Assembly (NCBI GenBank): GCA_963663905.2 | Contig: OY760657.1 | Location: 3,844,001-3,908,000, forward strand | Length of the DNA: 64,000 nt | Reading direction: 5' to 3' | Source: Saccharicrinis sp963663905 | GTDB taxonomy: Bacteria; Bacteroidota; Bacteroidia; Bacteroidales; Marinilabiliaceae | Shown here: positions 16,940-26,194 of the stretch, in pieces | Layout: each line of letters opens with the position of its first letter | How positions within the stretch are numbered: position 1 is the stretch's first letter | Program-made: the position numbers and the translations under genes | The notes under the pieces: generated by a model | The model's input: the letters and a program-made list of their open reading frames with translations, nothing else | What the model was told of the DNA's origin: nothing | Database searches by the model: none

Positions 16940-19501
16940 ATGAAACTTTTTTCACCTAACATACAGAGTAAACTTTTATACATTACAATTAGCTTTTGCC
17001 TTTTTACTTCAAGCGTATATGCATCTTTAAAAGAAACATGCCCATTTTCAGTGAATTCAACTCACTTAACAATTTGGAATGGAGAGGAATATATACCAAT
17101 AAATATAAAAGGAATTAATCTGGGAGTTGCGTTACCTGGGAAATTCCCAAGTGAACTAACTCCGACTTATGAAATGTATTACAATTGGTTTGAGATGATC
17201 CGGGAAGCTGGTTTTAATACAATCAGATTATATACATTACATTATCCAAGGTTCTATAAAGCCTTAAGAGATTACAATTTAGCAAATCCACAATCTCCAC
17301 TTCTTATTTTACATGGTGTTTGGCTTGAGGAAGAACTGGATGGGTATGATTCGGATTTATTTTATCTTGAAGATGTATTTACTCAAGAAATTCATGATAA
17401 TATAAATTGTATACATGGAAATAACACAATTGACTTTAGGTATGGTAAAGCGTTTGGAACTTATGATACTGATATATCTCCATGGGTATTAGGTTATATT
17501 ATTGGTAGAGAAGTTAGTCCGGATGAGATTCTAACTACAAATACGAATAATTCAGAATTAACTTCTTTCTCAGGACAGTATTTATCTATTGACAATGTCA
17601 ATGCTTCAGAAGTATTTGTGACTTCTATGCTAGACGAGGCTATTAGTTACGAACAATCAAATTATCAAACACAAAGACCTGTAAGCTTTTCAAGTTGGCC
17701 TACTTTGGATCCTCTTGAGCATCCGGGAGAAACCACAACCGATGAAGACATTGCCTCTTTAGAATTAGCTACAATGGATTTTTCTAATGCCCCTGCAGGA
17801 TTCTTCATTAGCTACCACGCATATCCATATTACCCTGATTTCATCAGTAAAGAAGATACTTATACAAGCTATACAGATTACCTCGGACAAAATAGTTATT
17901 TAGGATATCTAACCAACTTAAAAGATCATTACGAAGGTATTCCTTTAATTGTTGCCGAGTTTGGAGTTCCTTCAAGCTGGGGAGTAGCACATTATGCACA
18001 AAGTGGAATGAACCACGGTGGTTTTGATGAATGGGAACAAGGAGATAACAACATCCGAATGTATGGAAATATTATGGAAGCCGGTTGTGGTGGTGGAATT
18101 ATGTTTGCATGGATAGATGAATGGTTTAAAAGAACCTGGATAACAGATCCTATGGATTTTCTTATGGATCGTCGGATAGTATGGCAAAACATTACAGCTG
18201 CAGAACAAAATTTTGGATTAATTGGATTTAAAAAAACGGATGACAATTATAGTTCATGGAGTACAGACTGTTCTGATTGCTGGATTTCGGATCTTGAAGT
18301 TGATGCCAATTTTAAATTTTTAAAAACGCGTTTTAAAACTGAAGATGAATTTGGACTGGATGATACATTATGGGTTGGAATTGACACTTATGATGCATCA
18401 TTGGGAGAATCTATATTACCTAACGGAAAGACTTTAAGTAACAGAGCTGAATTTGCTCTTATGATTACGGCCTACAAAGCAGAGCTATATGTTACAGAAG
18501 CATATGATCTTTATGGGATTTGGTTTTATAATGTGGCTACGGAAAAGCAATTATTTCATTCTGTTGCATCAGATGGAGATTCTTGGAATATAGTTAGATG
18601 GAAAAATAATGAAGCAGACAATAATGTTCAATACATTGGGAGCATGCAGGTGAATCGATTAAACCTGCCCGAATCGTCACTGGATGCAGTTAGAATATAT
18701 GAAGATAGTATTGAAATAAGATTACCCTGGACCTTATTAAATTTTGTTGATCCAAGTACATTCAGAGTGATGAATGATGACCGATCAACATCAGATAGAG
18801 AACTTACAGTATCTGACGGTATTGCCATGTCCTTCTTTTATAATGATCAACAAGTCAATACTACAGAGAGATTTAAATGGACAGCATGGAATCATGCAGA
18901 AGATACTGAAGCATACACAAAAACATCTTATGAAGTAGTAAAAAATGAACTGCAATATTTTGAAGGCGCATTAGTTGCTTCTACAGATAGTTTTACAATG
19001 AATGCCTCAGGAAAACTTATTGTTGGTTCAGAAAACAGTCTAACCTCAAATGATTATAACTTTGATGGTGGAGAAACATACTTGTCTATTGTTGATAATC
19101 CACAAGAAGGTATATTAAGCATAAATGAAAATGGAGAGTTCACATATATTCCAGACGAACTTTTTGCGGGTGTTGATGAATTTTCATATAGATTATATTC
19201 AGGCATCAACCGTTCTGAAATTGCAAATGTCAAAATCACAGTAGAAGGAACTCCATCTGAAAATATGGAAGGATTTATAAATATATCACCTAATCCATCA
19301 AATGGAATCTTTTATTACGAATCAGGTTCAGCTATTGATATGATTGAAATCTATGATGCTAATGGGAAATTATTCATGAGTATGATTACAAGTGATACTT
19401 CAGGAACTATTGACTTAAGCAATTATCCATCCGGACATTATTTTGCCAAGTTCCATAGCAATAACGACATTATTATCAAAAGACTATTACTAGTAAAATA
19501 A
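16940..19501 (+). CDS. Secreted TIM-barrel glycoside hydrolase with T9SS sorting domain
   Basis: An 853-residue multidomain protein: signal peptide (1-29), a clan-A type TIM barrel (about 45-410) opening with NIKGINLGVALPG, a middle beta-rich domain (about 425-640) resembling CBM9/DOMON-type carbohydrate binders, a cadherin/Big-like domain (about 675-760, GTF-type ILSINENGEFTYIPDELFAG), and a C-terminal T9SS domain starting near INISPNPSNGIFYYESG. Likely catalytic residues are Glu191 (YIIGREVSP) as acid/base and Glu340 (LIVAEFGVPSS) as nucleophile, by comparison with GH5/GH2-like folds. It is the last gene of the locus, 12 bp after the GH16 gene. Its substrate is probably the polymer made here, though the exact family is uncertain. 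Confidence 0.83.
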   Translation: MKLFSPNIQSKLLYITISFCLFTSSVYASLKETCPFSVNSTHLTIWNGEEYIPINIKGINLGVALPGKFPSELTPTYEMYYNWFEMIREAGFNTIRLYTLHYPRFYKALRDYNLANPQSPLLILHGVWLEEELDGYDSDLFYLEDVFTQEIHDNINCIHGNNTIDFRYGKAFGTYDTDISPWVLGYIIGREVSPDEILTTNTNNSELTSFSGQYLSIDNVNASEVFVTSMLDEAISYEQSNYQTQRPVSFSSWPTLDPLEHPGETTTDEDIASLELATMDFSNAPAGFFISYHAYPYYPDFISKEDTYTSYTDYLGQNSYLGYLTNLKDHYEGIPLIVAEFGVPSSWGVAHYAQSGMNHGGFDEWEQGDNNIRMYGNIMEAGCGGGIMFAWIDEWFKRTWITDPMDFLMDRRIVWQNITAAEQNFGLIGFKKTDDNYSSWSTDCSDCWISDLEVDANFKFLKTRFKTEDEFGLDDTLWVGIDTYDASLGESILPNGKTLSNRAEFALMITAYKAELYVTEAYDLYGIWFYNVATEKQLFHSVASDGDSWNIVRWKNNEADNNVQYIGSMQVNRLNLPESSLDAVRIYEDSIEIRLPWTLLNFVDPSTFRVMNDDRSTSDRELTVSDGIAMSFFYNDQQVNTTERFKWTAWNHAEDTEAYTKTSYEVVKNELQYFEGALVASTDSFTMNASGKLIVGSENSLTSNDYNFDGGETYLSIVDNPQEGILSINENGEFTYIPDELFAGVDEFSYRLYSGINRSEIANVKITVEGTPSENMEGFINISPNPSNGIFYYESGSAIDMIEIYDANGKLFMSMITSDTSGTIDLSNYPSGHYFAKFHSNNDIIIKRLLLVK

Positions 19502-19510
19502 GCATAAAAA

Positions 19511-19538
19511 AAGGTATTTGATATCACTCAAATACCTT
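19511..19538. terminator. Bidirectional terminator
   Basis: A perfect 11-bp stem (AAGGTATTTGA with its complement at 19528-19538) and a 6-nt loop, flanked by A-rich DNA on the left and T-rich DNA on the right. It lies between the convergent GH gene and def and can end both transcripts. Confidence 0.88.
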
Positions 19539-19560
19539 TTCTTTTAATAATAAAAATCCT

Positions 19561-20112
19561 TTATGCTGTTTTGACTTTGTAAGTCACATCAACTTTACCT
19601 TTGGTTATTGAAGTTAGTTTTCCTTTTAAGAATCTTTTCTTCAGTGGAGAAAGGTGATCAACAAAAAGTTTACCTTCCAAATGATCGTACTCATGTTGAA
19701 CAACGCGGGCAGCAAAACCTTCTAACTCCTCTTCTACCAATTCAAAATTCTCGTCTTCATATTCTATTTTTATTTTGGTAGGTCTTTTTACATCTTCTCT
19801 GATACCTGGCAGACTTAAACATCCTTCTGACTCATTACATTCATCCTCTCCAAACTCTGTAATTATAGGATTAATCATCACCTTTTTAAATCCTGCACAT
19901 TCCGGAAACTCCTCTCCTAATGGATCAGCATCAATAACTAATAAACGAATTGATCTTCCTATTTGAGGTGCAGCTAAACCAACACCATCTGACTTATACA
20001 TGGTTTGCCACATATTATCAATCAGCTCTTTTAATCCTTCGTAATCTTCATCAATTTCTTCAGCCACCTTTCGTAATACTGGATGACCATAAAGTACAAC
20101 TGGTAATATCAT
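19561..20112 (-). CDS. def: Peptide deformylase
   Basis: A 183-residue metalloenzyme that removes the formyl group from nascent N-terminal methionine. All three family motifs are present: GVGLAAPQIG (43-52), EGCLSLPG (Cys98 binds the metal) and QHEYDHLEG (His140 and His144 bind the metal, Glu141 is catalytic). Length is normal for the type I enzyme. The ATG overlaps the stop of ruvX by 4 bp, so the pair is translationally coupled. A C-terminal basic extension (FLKGKLTSITKGK) is typical for this phylum. Confidence 0.97.
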   Translation of the reverse strand: MILPVVLYGHPVLRKVAEEIDEDYEGLKELIDNMWQTMYKSDGVGLAAPQIGRSIRLLVIDADPLGEEFPECAGFKKVMINPIITEFGEDECNESEGCLSLPGIREDVKRPTKIKIEYEDENFELVEEELEGFAARVVQHEYDHLEGKLFVDHLSPLKKRFLKGKLTSITKGKVDVTYKVKTA

Positions 20113-20534
20113 AATGTATAATTTCCTTTCTGTTCTAAATATGTTTGCAAGATAATGGTAGCACTAATTTTATCTACCAAAGCCTTATCCTGACGAGCCT
20201 TTTTCTTTAATCCGCCATCTATCATTGCCTGAAAAGCTATTTTCGATGTAAATCGCTCATCTACCCATTCAACGTTTAAATCAGGGAATTTGTTTTTTAA
20301 GCGATTAAAAAAAGGCTTAATATATCGCATTGACTCAGAATCCTGACCATTGACCTGTTTAGGATATCCTAAAACAATCAAATCCACTTCTTCTGCTGCC
20401 ATATATTTCTCCAGATAATCAATTAATGTATGTGAAGGAACAGTTTCTAATCCATTCGCAACAATCTGTAAAGGATCTGTAACTGCTAATCCTGATTTTT
20501 TACGCCCGTAATCAATGGCTAAAATTCTTCCCAC
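20109..20534 (-). CDS. ruvX: Holliday junction resolvase-like nuclease RuvX (YqgF)
   Basis: An RNase H-fold protein of 141 residues when started at GTG 20534 (VGRILAIDYGRKKSGLAVTDP). The Asp of AIDYG, the Glu of LIVLGYPKQVNG context and WVDERFTS are the conserved acidic residues. A longer frame to 20603 adds 23 residues rich in Cys, His and Asn (MCLYHLFNLHKNNYFCGT), unlike the family, and a -7 promoter element (20554-20561) lies inside that extension. I therefore reject the longer start. Involved in rRNA 5'-end processing and possibly recombination. Co-transcribed with def. Confidence 0.93.
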   Translation of the reverse strand: MGRILAIDYGRKKSGLAVTDPLQIVANGLETVPSHTLIDYLEKYMAAEEVDLIVLGYPKQVNGQDSESMRYIKPFFNRLKNKFPDLNVEWVDERFTSKIAFQAMIDGGLKKKARQDKALVDKISATIILQTYLEQKGNYTL

Positions 20535-20553
20535 TCTTTTAATTTTTGTGCCA

Positions 20554-20561
20554 CAAAAGTA
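20554..20561 (-). promoter_or_regulatory. Bacteroidota -7 element for ruvX-def
   Basis: Minus-strand TACTTTTG followed by TGG, 19 bp ahead of the GTG start. A start of transcription near 20547 leaves a leader of about 12 nt and excludes the upstream ATG. Confidence 0.65.
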
Positions 20562-20719
20562 ATTGTTTTTGTGCAGATTAAAAAGATGATATAAACACAT
20601 CAACTCTTAAAACTCAAATAAGATCCAAAAAATAGTGATATTGAAAACTAAACTCTTAAATTTATCATCAATTAAAATCTTGTTTATCTCAAATCTACAT
20701 CTGTATAAACAACAACTTT

Positions 20720-22939
20720 ATGGAATCAAAAAGCAAAGGATTTGGAACTGCCCCCGTTTTTTTTACTGCGATCTCAACTATTCTAGGTGCTATCTTATTT
20801 TTAAGATTTGGATATGCCGTTGGAACTATCGGATTTTGGGGTGTAATAGGAATCATCATTTTAGGTCACCTGGTTACAATACCCACAGCTCTTGCTATAT
20901 CTGAAATTGCAACAAATAAAAGAGTAGAAGGAGGAGGTGAATATTTTATCATATCCAGATCGTTTGGTCTAAACATTGGTGCTACAATTGGCTTTGCCTT
21001 GTATTTATCTCAGGCTATCAGTGTGGCCTTTTATGTAATAGCATTCACTGAATCCTTTGAATTCCTGTTTTCTTATTTTAAAGATATTCTGGGTTTTGAA
21101 TTACCCCGACAGGTTATCAGTATCCCGGCAATGTTAGGATTAGCATTACTTATTGTAAAAAAAGGTGCTAACATGGGTGTAAAGGCATTATATTTTGTCA
21201 TTGCTATTTTATTTGTATCCATTACAGCTTTTTTTATTGGCTCAACTGATCATGCAGCAGGTTCAAGTTTCTCACTTTTCTCTGCAGAATTTAGAAATAT
21301 GAATCAGTTCTTTGCTGTTTTTGCTATTGTATTCCCTGCATTTACAGGTATGACTGCCGGTGTTGGATTATCCGGAGACTTAAAGAACCCATCAAAATCA
21401 ATTCCTCTTGGAACTACAGCTGCCACGTTTGCTGGCATGATCATTTATATGTTCATAGTATATAAACTAGCTCTTTCTGCAAACATTGAAGACTTAACCA
21501 ACAATCAGTTAATCATGGCAAAAATTGCTGTATGGGGTGTTATTATCATTCCTTTAGGATTAGCTGCTTCTACAATTTCTTCGGCATTAGGATCAATTAT
21601 GGTAGCTCCAAGAACTTTACAAGCCCTTGCTGTTGACCATTCTTTCCCTTCCAAAAAATTAAACTTTTGGTTGGCAAAAGCCAGAAAATCTGATGGCGAA
21701 CCAATCAATGCATCCATAGTAACTTCAGTTATTGCTTTGGTATTTGTTGCTATGGGTAATGTAAATGCAGTAGCAGAAATTATTTCTATGTTCTTTATGG
21801 TTACCTATGGATCATTATGTTTAATTTCTTTTCTAAACCATTTTGGAGCATCTCCATCCTATCGTCCTCATTTTAAATCACGATGGTACATATCTCTAAT
21901 TGGCTTTATCATCTCGGTATGGGTCATGTTTAAAATCAACACTCCATATGCATTTATGTCTGTTATTTTAATGGCAGTAATATACTTATACATTAACAGC
22001 TATCATAAAAACAGAAAAGGACTGGAAGCCATCTTTGTGAATACCATTTTTCAGTTAAATAAAAACCTACAGGTTTACTTGCAGAAATCAAGAAACAAAA
22101 AGACTAAAAAAGAGTGGAGACCAAGTGCTGTATGTATTTCAAAAGACTCTTTTAAAAGAAATACTGCATTTAAACTGCTTAACTGGATTTCATACAAATA
22201 TGGCTTTGGAACCTATATTCATTTAATCGAAGGCTATTATTCAAGAAAAACCCATGAACAAGCAAGTAATGAGTTAAGCAGGTTGATAGATCGATTTGGA
22301 AGAATTGAAAATCATGTTTATGTTGATACCTTGATATCGCCAAGTTATACTTCTGCTGTAGCACAAACCATACAGGTTCCTGGTATTGCAGGAATGGAAA
22401 ACAACATGGTGATCTTTGAGTTCGACAAAGAAAAACCGGAAAATCTGGAGCATATTATTGATAATTTCGGATTGGTTAAATCAGGTAATTTTGATATCTG
22501 CATATTAGGAACTGCAGCAAAACAAATTGAATATAATAGTGATATTAATGTATGGATTAGAAGTATTGATGCCGATAATGCCAACTTAATGATCATGTTA
22601 AGCTTTGTTATATTAGGTCATCCGGATTGGAAGAAAGCCAACATAAAAATATTTGAAACTTGTAAACCAGGGCACGAAAAAGAAACTTTTGAAAGAATGG
22701 AGGAACTTGTTCAGTCAGGTAGACTTCCAATTACATCAAAAAATATTCAGATTATAACTGAGAAAGAAAATGTAAGCATTAAATCATTGATTAATGAAAA
22801 ATCTGCTGATGCAGGTCTCACTATTTTAGGATTCAGAGGTGACCAGCTTAAATTTGAAAATACAGAATTATTTACCGGATATGATAACCTGGGAACAGTA
22901 CTATTTGTGAACTCACACCATCAGGTAGAAATAGAATAA
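20720..22939 (+). CDS. SLC12-type cation-chloride cotransporter / APC permease
   Basis: A 739-residue transporter. About 12 membrane helices (residues 10-435) start with the APC-fold signature GTAPVFFTAISTILGAILFLRFGYAVG, where the unwound first helix (STILGAI) forms the ion/substrate site. A hydrophilic C-terminal region of roughly 300 residues (about 440-739) resembles the cytoplasmic regulatory domain of SLC12 Na-K-Cl and K-Cl transporters rather than an amino-acid permease. Databases often call such proteins amino acid permease. K/Cl or related transport seems likelier from the architecture. It is a single gene with its own 116 bp upstream gap. Confidence 0.82.
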   Translation: MESKSKGFGTAPVFFTAISTILGAILFLRFGYAVGTIGFWGVIGIIILGHLVTIPTALAISEIATNKRVEGGGEYFIISRSFGLNIGATIGFALYLSQAISVAFYVIAFTESFEFLFSYFKDILGFELPRQVISIPAMLGLALLIVKKGANMGVKALYFVIAILFVSITAFFIGSTDHAAGSSFSLFSAEFRNMNQFFAVFAIVFPAFTGMTAGVGLSGDLKNPSKSIPLGTTAATFAGMIIYMFIVYKLALSANIEDLTNNQLIMAKIAVWGVIIIPLGLAASTISSALGSIMVAPRTLQALAVDHSFPSKKLNFWLAKARKSDGEPINASIVTSVIALVFVAMGNVNAVAEIISMFFMVTYGSLCLISFLNHFGASPSYRPHFKSRWYISLIGFIISVWVMFKINTPYAFMSVILMAVIYLYINSYHKNRKGLEAIFVNTIFQLNKNLQVYLQKSRNKKTKKEWRPSAVCISKDSFKRNTAFKLLNWISYKYGFGTYIHLIEGYYSRKTHEQASNELSRLIDRFGRIENHVYVDTLISPSYTSAVAQTIQVPGIAGMENNMVIFEFDKEKPENLEHIIDNFGLVKSGNFDICILGTAAKQIEYNSDINVWIRSIDADNANLMIMLSFVILGHPDWKKANIKIFETCKPGHEKETFERMEELVQSGRLPITSKNIQIITEKENVSIKSLINEKSADAGLTILGFRGDQLKFENTELFTGYDNLGTVLFVNSHHQVEIE

Positions 22940-22952
22940 AGAAAGATAAAGC

Positions 22953-22993
22953 AACCTTGTATATTGAATACTTAGATTACAATATACAAGGTT
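22953..22993. terminator. Long hairpin between convergent genes
   Basis: A perfect 14-bp stem (AACCTTGTATATTG and its complement at 22980-22993) with a 13-nt loop lies between the SLC12 gene and the U32 gene. Neither side has a good T-run, so termination may need Rho or 3'-end processing. Confidence 0.6.
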
Positions 22994-23015
22994 AATATTG
23001 TTCAAAACCTTTGAT

Positions 23016-24995
23016 CTAACTTAAACCTCTCTTAAAGTTAAAGGTAGTTGAAGGTTGTAATTGTTCTGATGCTTTAAACTTTTTAAATAGCTTAACAGGT
23101 AAATGTTTTGACGGAGACTCAGTTCTTAAGTCGAATAGAAATCTAAAGAATCCATCTTTCATAAATGTTTTGGAATATTGCAATAAGGCAACAGGTGTTT
23201 TTGAGTACACAGAAGTCATTCCATTTCTCACATAACGTTTAAACTCCTTATCTGTATTATCCTTAAACTCGTCCTCGTTATCATAAACCTTAACAGGCAT
23301 ACGTGCAAAAAACAATTCAGGGTTAGCATACATAGGAATTATACCGTCTCTTGAAGTTCCTTTTTTCAGGTTTTCGTAATCATTCTCTACAGGATAAATT
23401 ATCTGTGATATACCTAAAGATTTTATACCCCTAATTGCGGCATCATTATATGTATAAACCCTTTCGTTGGTAATCACATTTATTCCTTTAGGGAACAAAT
23501 CCACTTGAGATAAATGACTTACAACAAAGTTTTTCAAGCCTTTTCTTATAAGCCACTTAATATTCTGATGCATCTGATCCAAATGCAACTCTGAAATAAA
23601 TCCTGGTATTTCAATATAAAAACGTGATATATTCTTTTGAAAGAAAGGACTATCAAATGGTATCTTACGCCATTCTTCTTTAGGTAAATCCAAAAATATA
23701 CCTTTAAACTCATCCACTCTTAACTTACGCAACCATTCTAAGTTATCAATTCTGACATAAAACTCCTGTCTTGAACTTTGTTGGTTTTTAATTTGAATAT
23801 CTTGTCTGATTTTGCGCTTATAGGCACCACTAACAGGCTTGGTATTTTCCTTTTTAAGAACCTCAAACTTATTTGGGAAATTTTTTGAAGGCAAACCTAT
23901 TAAGTACACATCATTTCCTTTAGTAATTTGTTTTTCAGTAAACACTTCTGTCTCCTCACCTTTTACCTCAAACTCCCTTACTTTAACAGAAACAGAATCG
24001 CCTACCTTGTTCACAACCCTTAATTGCTGACCTACTTCTAAATCAACGCTTGATTGGATTACAAATCCATTATCAGATAGTTTTTTTACCCGGCTTAAAA
24101 ATATACCATTGTTGGTTTTTTCTGTGATAGAACCTTTGACTTTACCTCCCATGAAATAATCGGTCTTTTCCCTGCCAAAGTCCCATTTCAACATTTCTTC
24201 AGCCTCTGAAATTTTTGAATGATCATCAATCGCCATTCTATAAGCCTGAGCAACCCTATATACATATGATGCCGATTTCATCCTTCCTTCAATTTTCAAA
24301 GAAGCAACTTTGTATTTTGAAAAATCAGGAACTAAACTAATCTGTTGATTGTCTTTTAATGAAAATATAGCATGATCCTTACCATTATCCTTAAATACTC
24401 TTCGGCAAGGTTGAGTACACTGTCCTCGATTGGCTCCTTTTCCTCCCAGATAACTACTAAATAAACATAAACCTGAAAAAGAATAACACAAAGCCCCATG
24501 AACAAAGATTTCTACTTCGCTTTTAGATTTTTGCATTACCATTTCCAACTCATTGTGAGTTAATTCACGAGCCATAATAACTCGTTCAAAACCATGAGAT
24601 TTAGAAAAATTGGCACCTAATGAATTATGATTTGCCATTTGAGTACTGGCATGAATCACCAAATTAGGAAAGAATTTTTTCGCCAAATACCAGATACCCC
24701 AGTCCTGAATAATAACAGCACTTACTTTAGTTTGAGCTAAGAAATTTAATACATCAAGTAACTCTGGAATTTCGGTATTTTTAATGACGGTATTTAAAGT
24801 CACATAGATTTTAACACCTTTTTTTTCTGCAATATCCAGCATTGTAATAAGCTGAGCATTCGAAAAGTTAACCGCTCTTCCTCTAGCATTAAACTGTTTT
24901 AATCCTAAAAAAATAGCATCTGCTCCGCCTTCTACGGCTGCGTGAAAAGCCTCTATATTCCCTGCAGGAATTAATAATTCTGGTTTAAAATCCAT
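23016..24995 (-). CDS. U32 family peptidase-like RNA hydroxylation protein (RlhA/TrhP-like)
   Basis: A 659-residue protein. The N-terminal half is the U32 TIM barrel (LLIPAGNIEAFHAAVEGGADAIFLG), with a Cys-bearing segment GALCYSFSGLCLFSSYLGG and NRGQCTQPCRR around residues 170-200 that matches the U32 signature and its Fe-S/prephenate-associated region. The C-terminal half holds a beta-barrel domain and a second barrel-like domain. The length is close to E. coli RlhA (23S rRNA C2501 hydroxylation) rather than to the shorter TrhP (tRNA U34). Peptidase activity is unlikely. The start has a good AAGGAAAG ribosome-binding site and a promoter at 25022-25029. Confidence 0.85.
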   Translation of the reverse strand: MDFKPELLIPAGNIEAFHAAVEGGADAIFLGLKQFNARGRAVNFSNAQLITMLDIAEKKGVKIYVTLNTVIKNTEIPELLDVLNFLAQTKVSAVIIQDWGIWYLAKKFFPNLVIHASTQMANHNSLGANFSKSHGFERVIMARELTHNELEMVMQKSKSEVEIFVHGALCYSFSGLCLFSSYLGGKGANRGQCTQPCRRVFKDNGKDHAIFSLKDNQQISLVPDFSKYKVASLKIEGRMKSASYVYRVAQAYRMAIDDHSKISEAEEMLKWDFGREKTDYFMGGKVKGSITEKTNNGIFLSRVKKLSDNGFVIQSSVDLEVGQQLRVVNKVGDSVSVKVREFEVKGEETEVFTEKQITKGNDVYLIGLPSKNFPNKFEVLKKENTKPVSGAYKRKIRQDIQIKNQQSSRQEFYVRIDNLEWLRKLRVDEFKGIFLDLPKEEWRKIPFDSPFFQKNISRFYIEIPGFISELHLDQMHQNIKWLIRKGLKNFVVSHLSQVDLFPKGINVITNERVYTYNDAAIRGIKSLGISQIIYPVENDYENLKKGTSRDGIIPMYANPELFFARMPVKVYDNEDEFKDNTDKEFKRYVRNGMTSVYSKTPVALLQYSKTFMKDGFFRFLFDLRTESPSKHLPVKLFKKFKASEQLQPSTTFNFKRGLS

Positions 24996-25021
24996 CTTCT
25001 TTCCTTAACTTCAATTTGCTG

Positions 25022-25029
25022 CAAAAGTA
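25022..25029 (-). promoter_or_regulatory. Bacteroidota -7 element for the U32 gene
   Basis: Minus-strand TACTTTTG followed by C, 26 bp ahead of the ATG, with a purine-rich ribosome-binding site between. Confidence 0.6.
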
Positions 25030-25089
25030 AGAAAAGAAGATGGAAGTATAAAGTAGTATTTTCTAATGAAATAGATAGAAATATATTTT

Positions 25090-26082
25090 CTATTTCATAG
25101 CCAGAATTCCCTCAATCTGAGAAAGTTCTTCTATAGAGAATTCAAGGTTATTCATTGTACCCAAATTATCATTCAATTGTTTGACTGAGCTGGCACCAAT
25201 AAGTACAGAAGTTACCCTGGGATCTTTTAACAACCATGCAATCGCCATTTGAGCCAAAGACTGCCCTCTTTTCTGAGCAATATCATTAAGTTTTCTAATG
25301 GCATCCAACTTCTGTGGTGTTAAATGTTCTTCTTTTAAAAAATGATTTTTAGTCATTCTTGAACCTTCAGGAATACCTTTAAGATATCTATTGGTTAATA
25401 AACCCTGAGCTAAAGGTGAAAATGCAATCAATCCCATACCTCTTTTATCCAATACATCTAATAACTCAGGCTCTACCCATCGATCAAACATGCTATAACG
25501 CGCCTGATGAATTAAACATGGAGTTCCTAATTCTCTCAATATTGACTCGGCCTCTCTGGTTTTATCTGCCGGATAATTAGAGATACCTGCATAAAGTGCT
25601 TTACCTTGGCGAACGGCATGATCTAAAGCACGCATGGTCTCCTCCAATGGTGTTTCCGGATCAAAACGATGTGAATAAAAAATATCGACATATTCTAAAT
25701 TCATTCGCTTTAAACTTTGATCTAAGCTTGACAACAGATTTTTTCGCGAACCCCATTCTCCATATGGACCAGGCCACATATAATAACCTGCTTTAGTTGA
25801 TATAAGCATTTCATCACGATAGGTTTTAAGATGCTTATTAAGTATTGAACCAAAATTTTCTTCAGCACTTCCTGGTTCAGGACCATAATTATTTGCTAAA
25901 TCGAAATGTGTTATACCTTTATCAAATGCTTCAAATATGATGGCTTTTGAATTTTCATAAACATCAACAGATCCAAAGTTATGCCATAAACCTAAAGATA
26001 TTGCCGGTAATTTTATTCCACTTCTACCACATCTCTGGTAAAGCATTTCGTCATATCTGTTACTATTTGCCTGATGTTCCAT
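25090..26082 (-). CDS. yghZ: Aldo/keto reductase, YghZ (L-glyceraldehyde 3-phosphate reductase) type
   Basis: A 330-residue NADPH-dependent reductase. The opening NRYDEMLYQRCGRSGIKLPAISLG-type segment and FDLANNYGPEPGSAEENFG closely follow E. coli YghZ, and the catalytic tetrad is visible (Asp of HFDLANNYG with Tyr, Lys of STKAGY, His of FYSHRFD). The C-terminal NADP-binding loop reads SVLIGASSVKQLNDN. The expected reaction is reduction of aldehydes such as L-glyceraldehyde 3-phosphate or methylglyoxal. It is a single gene between the U32 and M64 genes. Assignment to the subfamily is by remembered similarity, so the symbol is moderately sure. Confidence 0.88.
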   Translation of the reverse strand: MEHQANSNRYDEMLYQRCGRSGIKLPAISLGLWHNFGSVDVYENSKAIIFEAFDKGITHFDLANNYGPEPGSAEENFGSILNKHLKTYRDEMLISTKAGYYMWPGPYGEWGSRKNLLSSLDQSLKRMNLEYVDIFYSHRFDPETPLEETMRALDHAVRQGKALYAGISNYPADKTREAESILRELGTPCLIHQARYSMFDRWVEPELLDVLDKRGMGLIAFSPLAQGLLTNRYLKGIPEGSRMTKNHFLKEEHLTPQKLDAIRKLNDIAQKRGQSLAQMAIAWLLKDPRVTSVLIGASSVKQLNDNLGTMNNLEFSIEELSQIEGILAMK

Positions 26083-26194
26083 TTTTGTATGTTTATTTTT
26101 TTCAATTGAGACAAAGAATCCAGCAAAAAATCATTAATATTTTTCTAAGTCTGGATTTCTATGTTTAGATCGATTATTTTACTGATTTTAAATA

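Noticed and set aside
17972..18246. Two antisense frames inside the TIM-barrel gene
   Set aside because: They mirror a conserved coding stretch and have His/Pro/Ser-rich composition typical of shadow frames.
20635..20904. Plus-strand frame of 89 residues
   Set aside because: It overlaps the start of the SLC12 gene in another frame and is rich in Cys and Trp in a random pattern.
25067..25097. Hairpin at the 3' end of the aldo/keto reductase gene as a terminator
   Set aside because: A 9-bp stem exists, but it overlaps the stop codon and has no T-run on either side.
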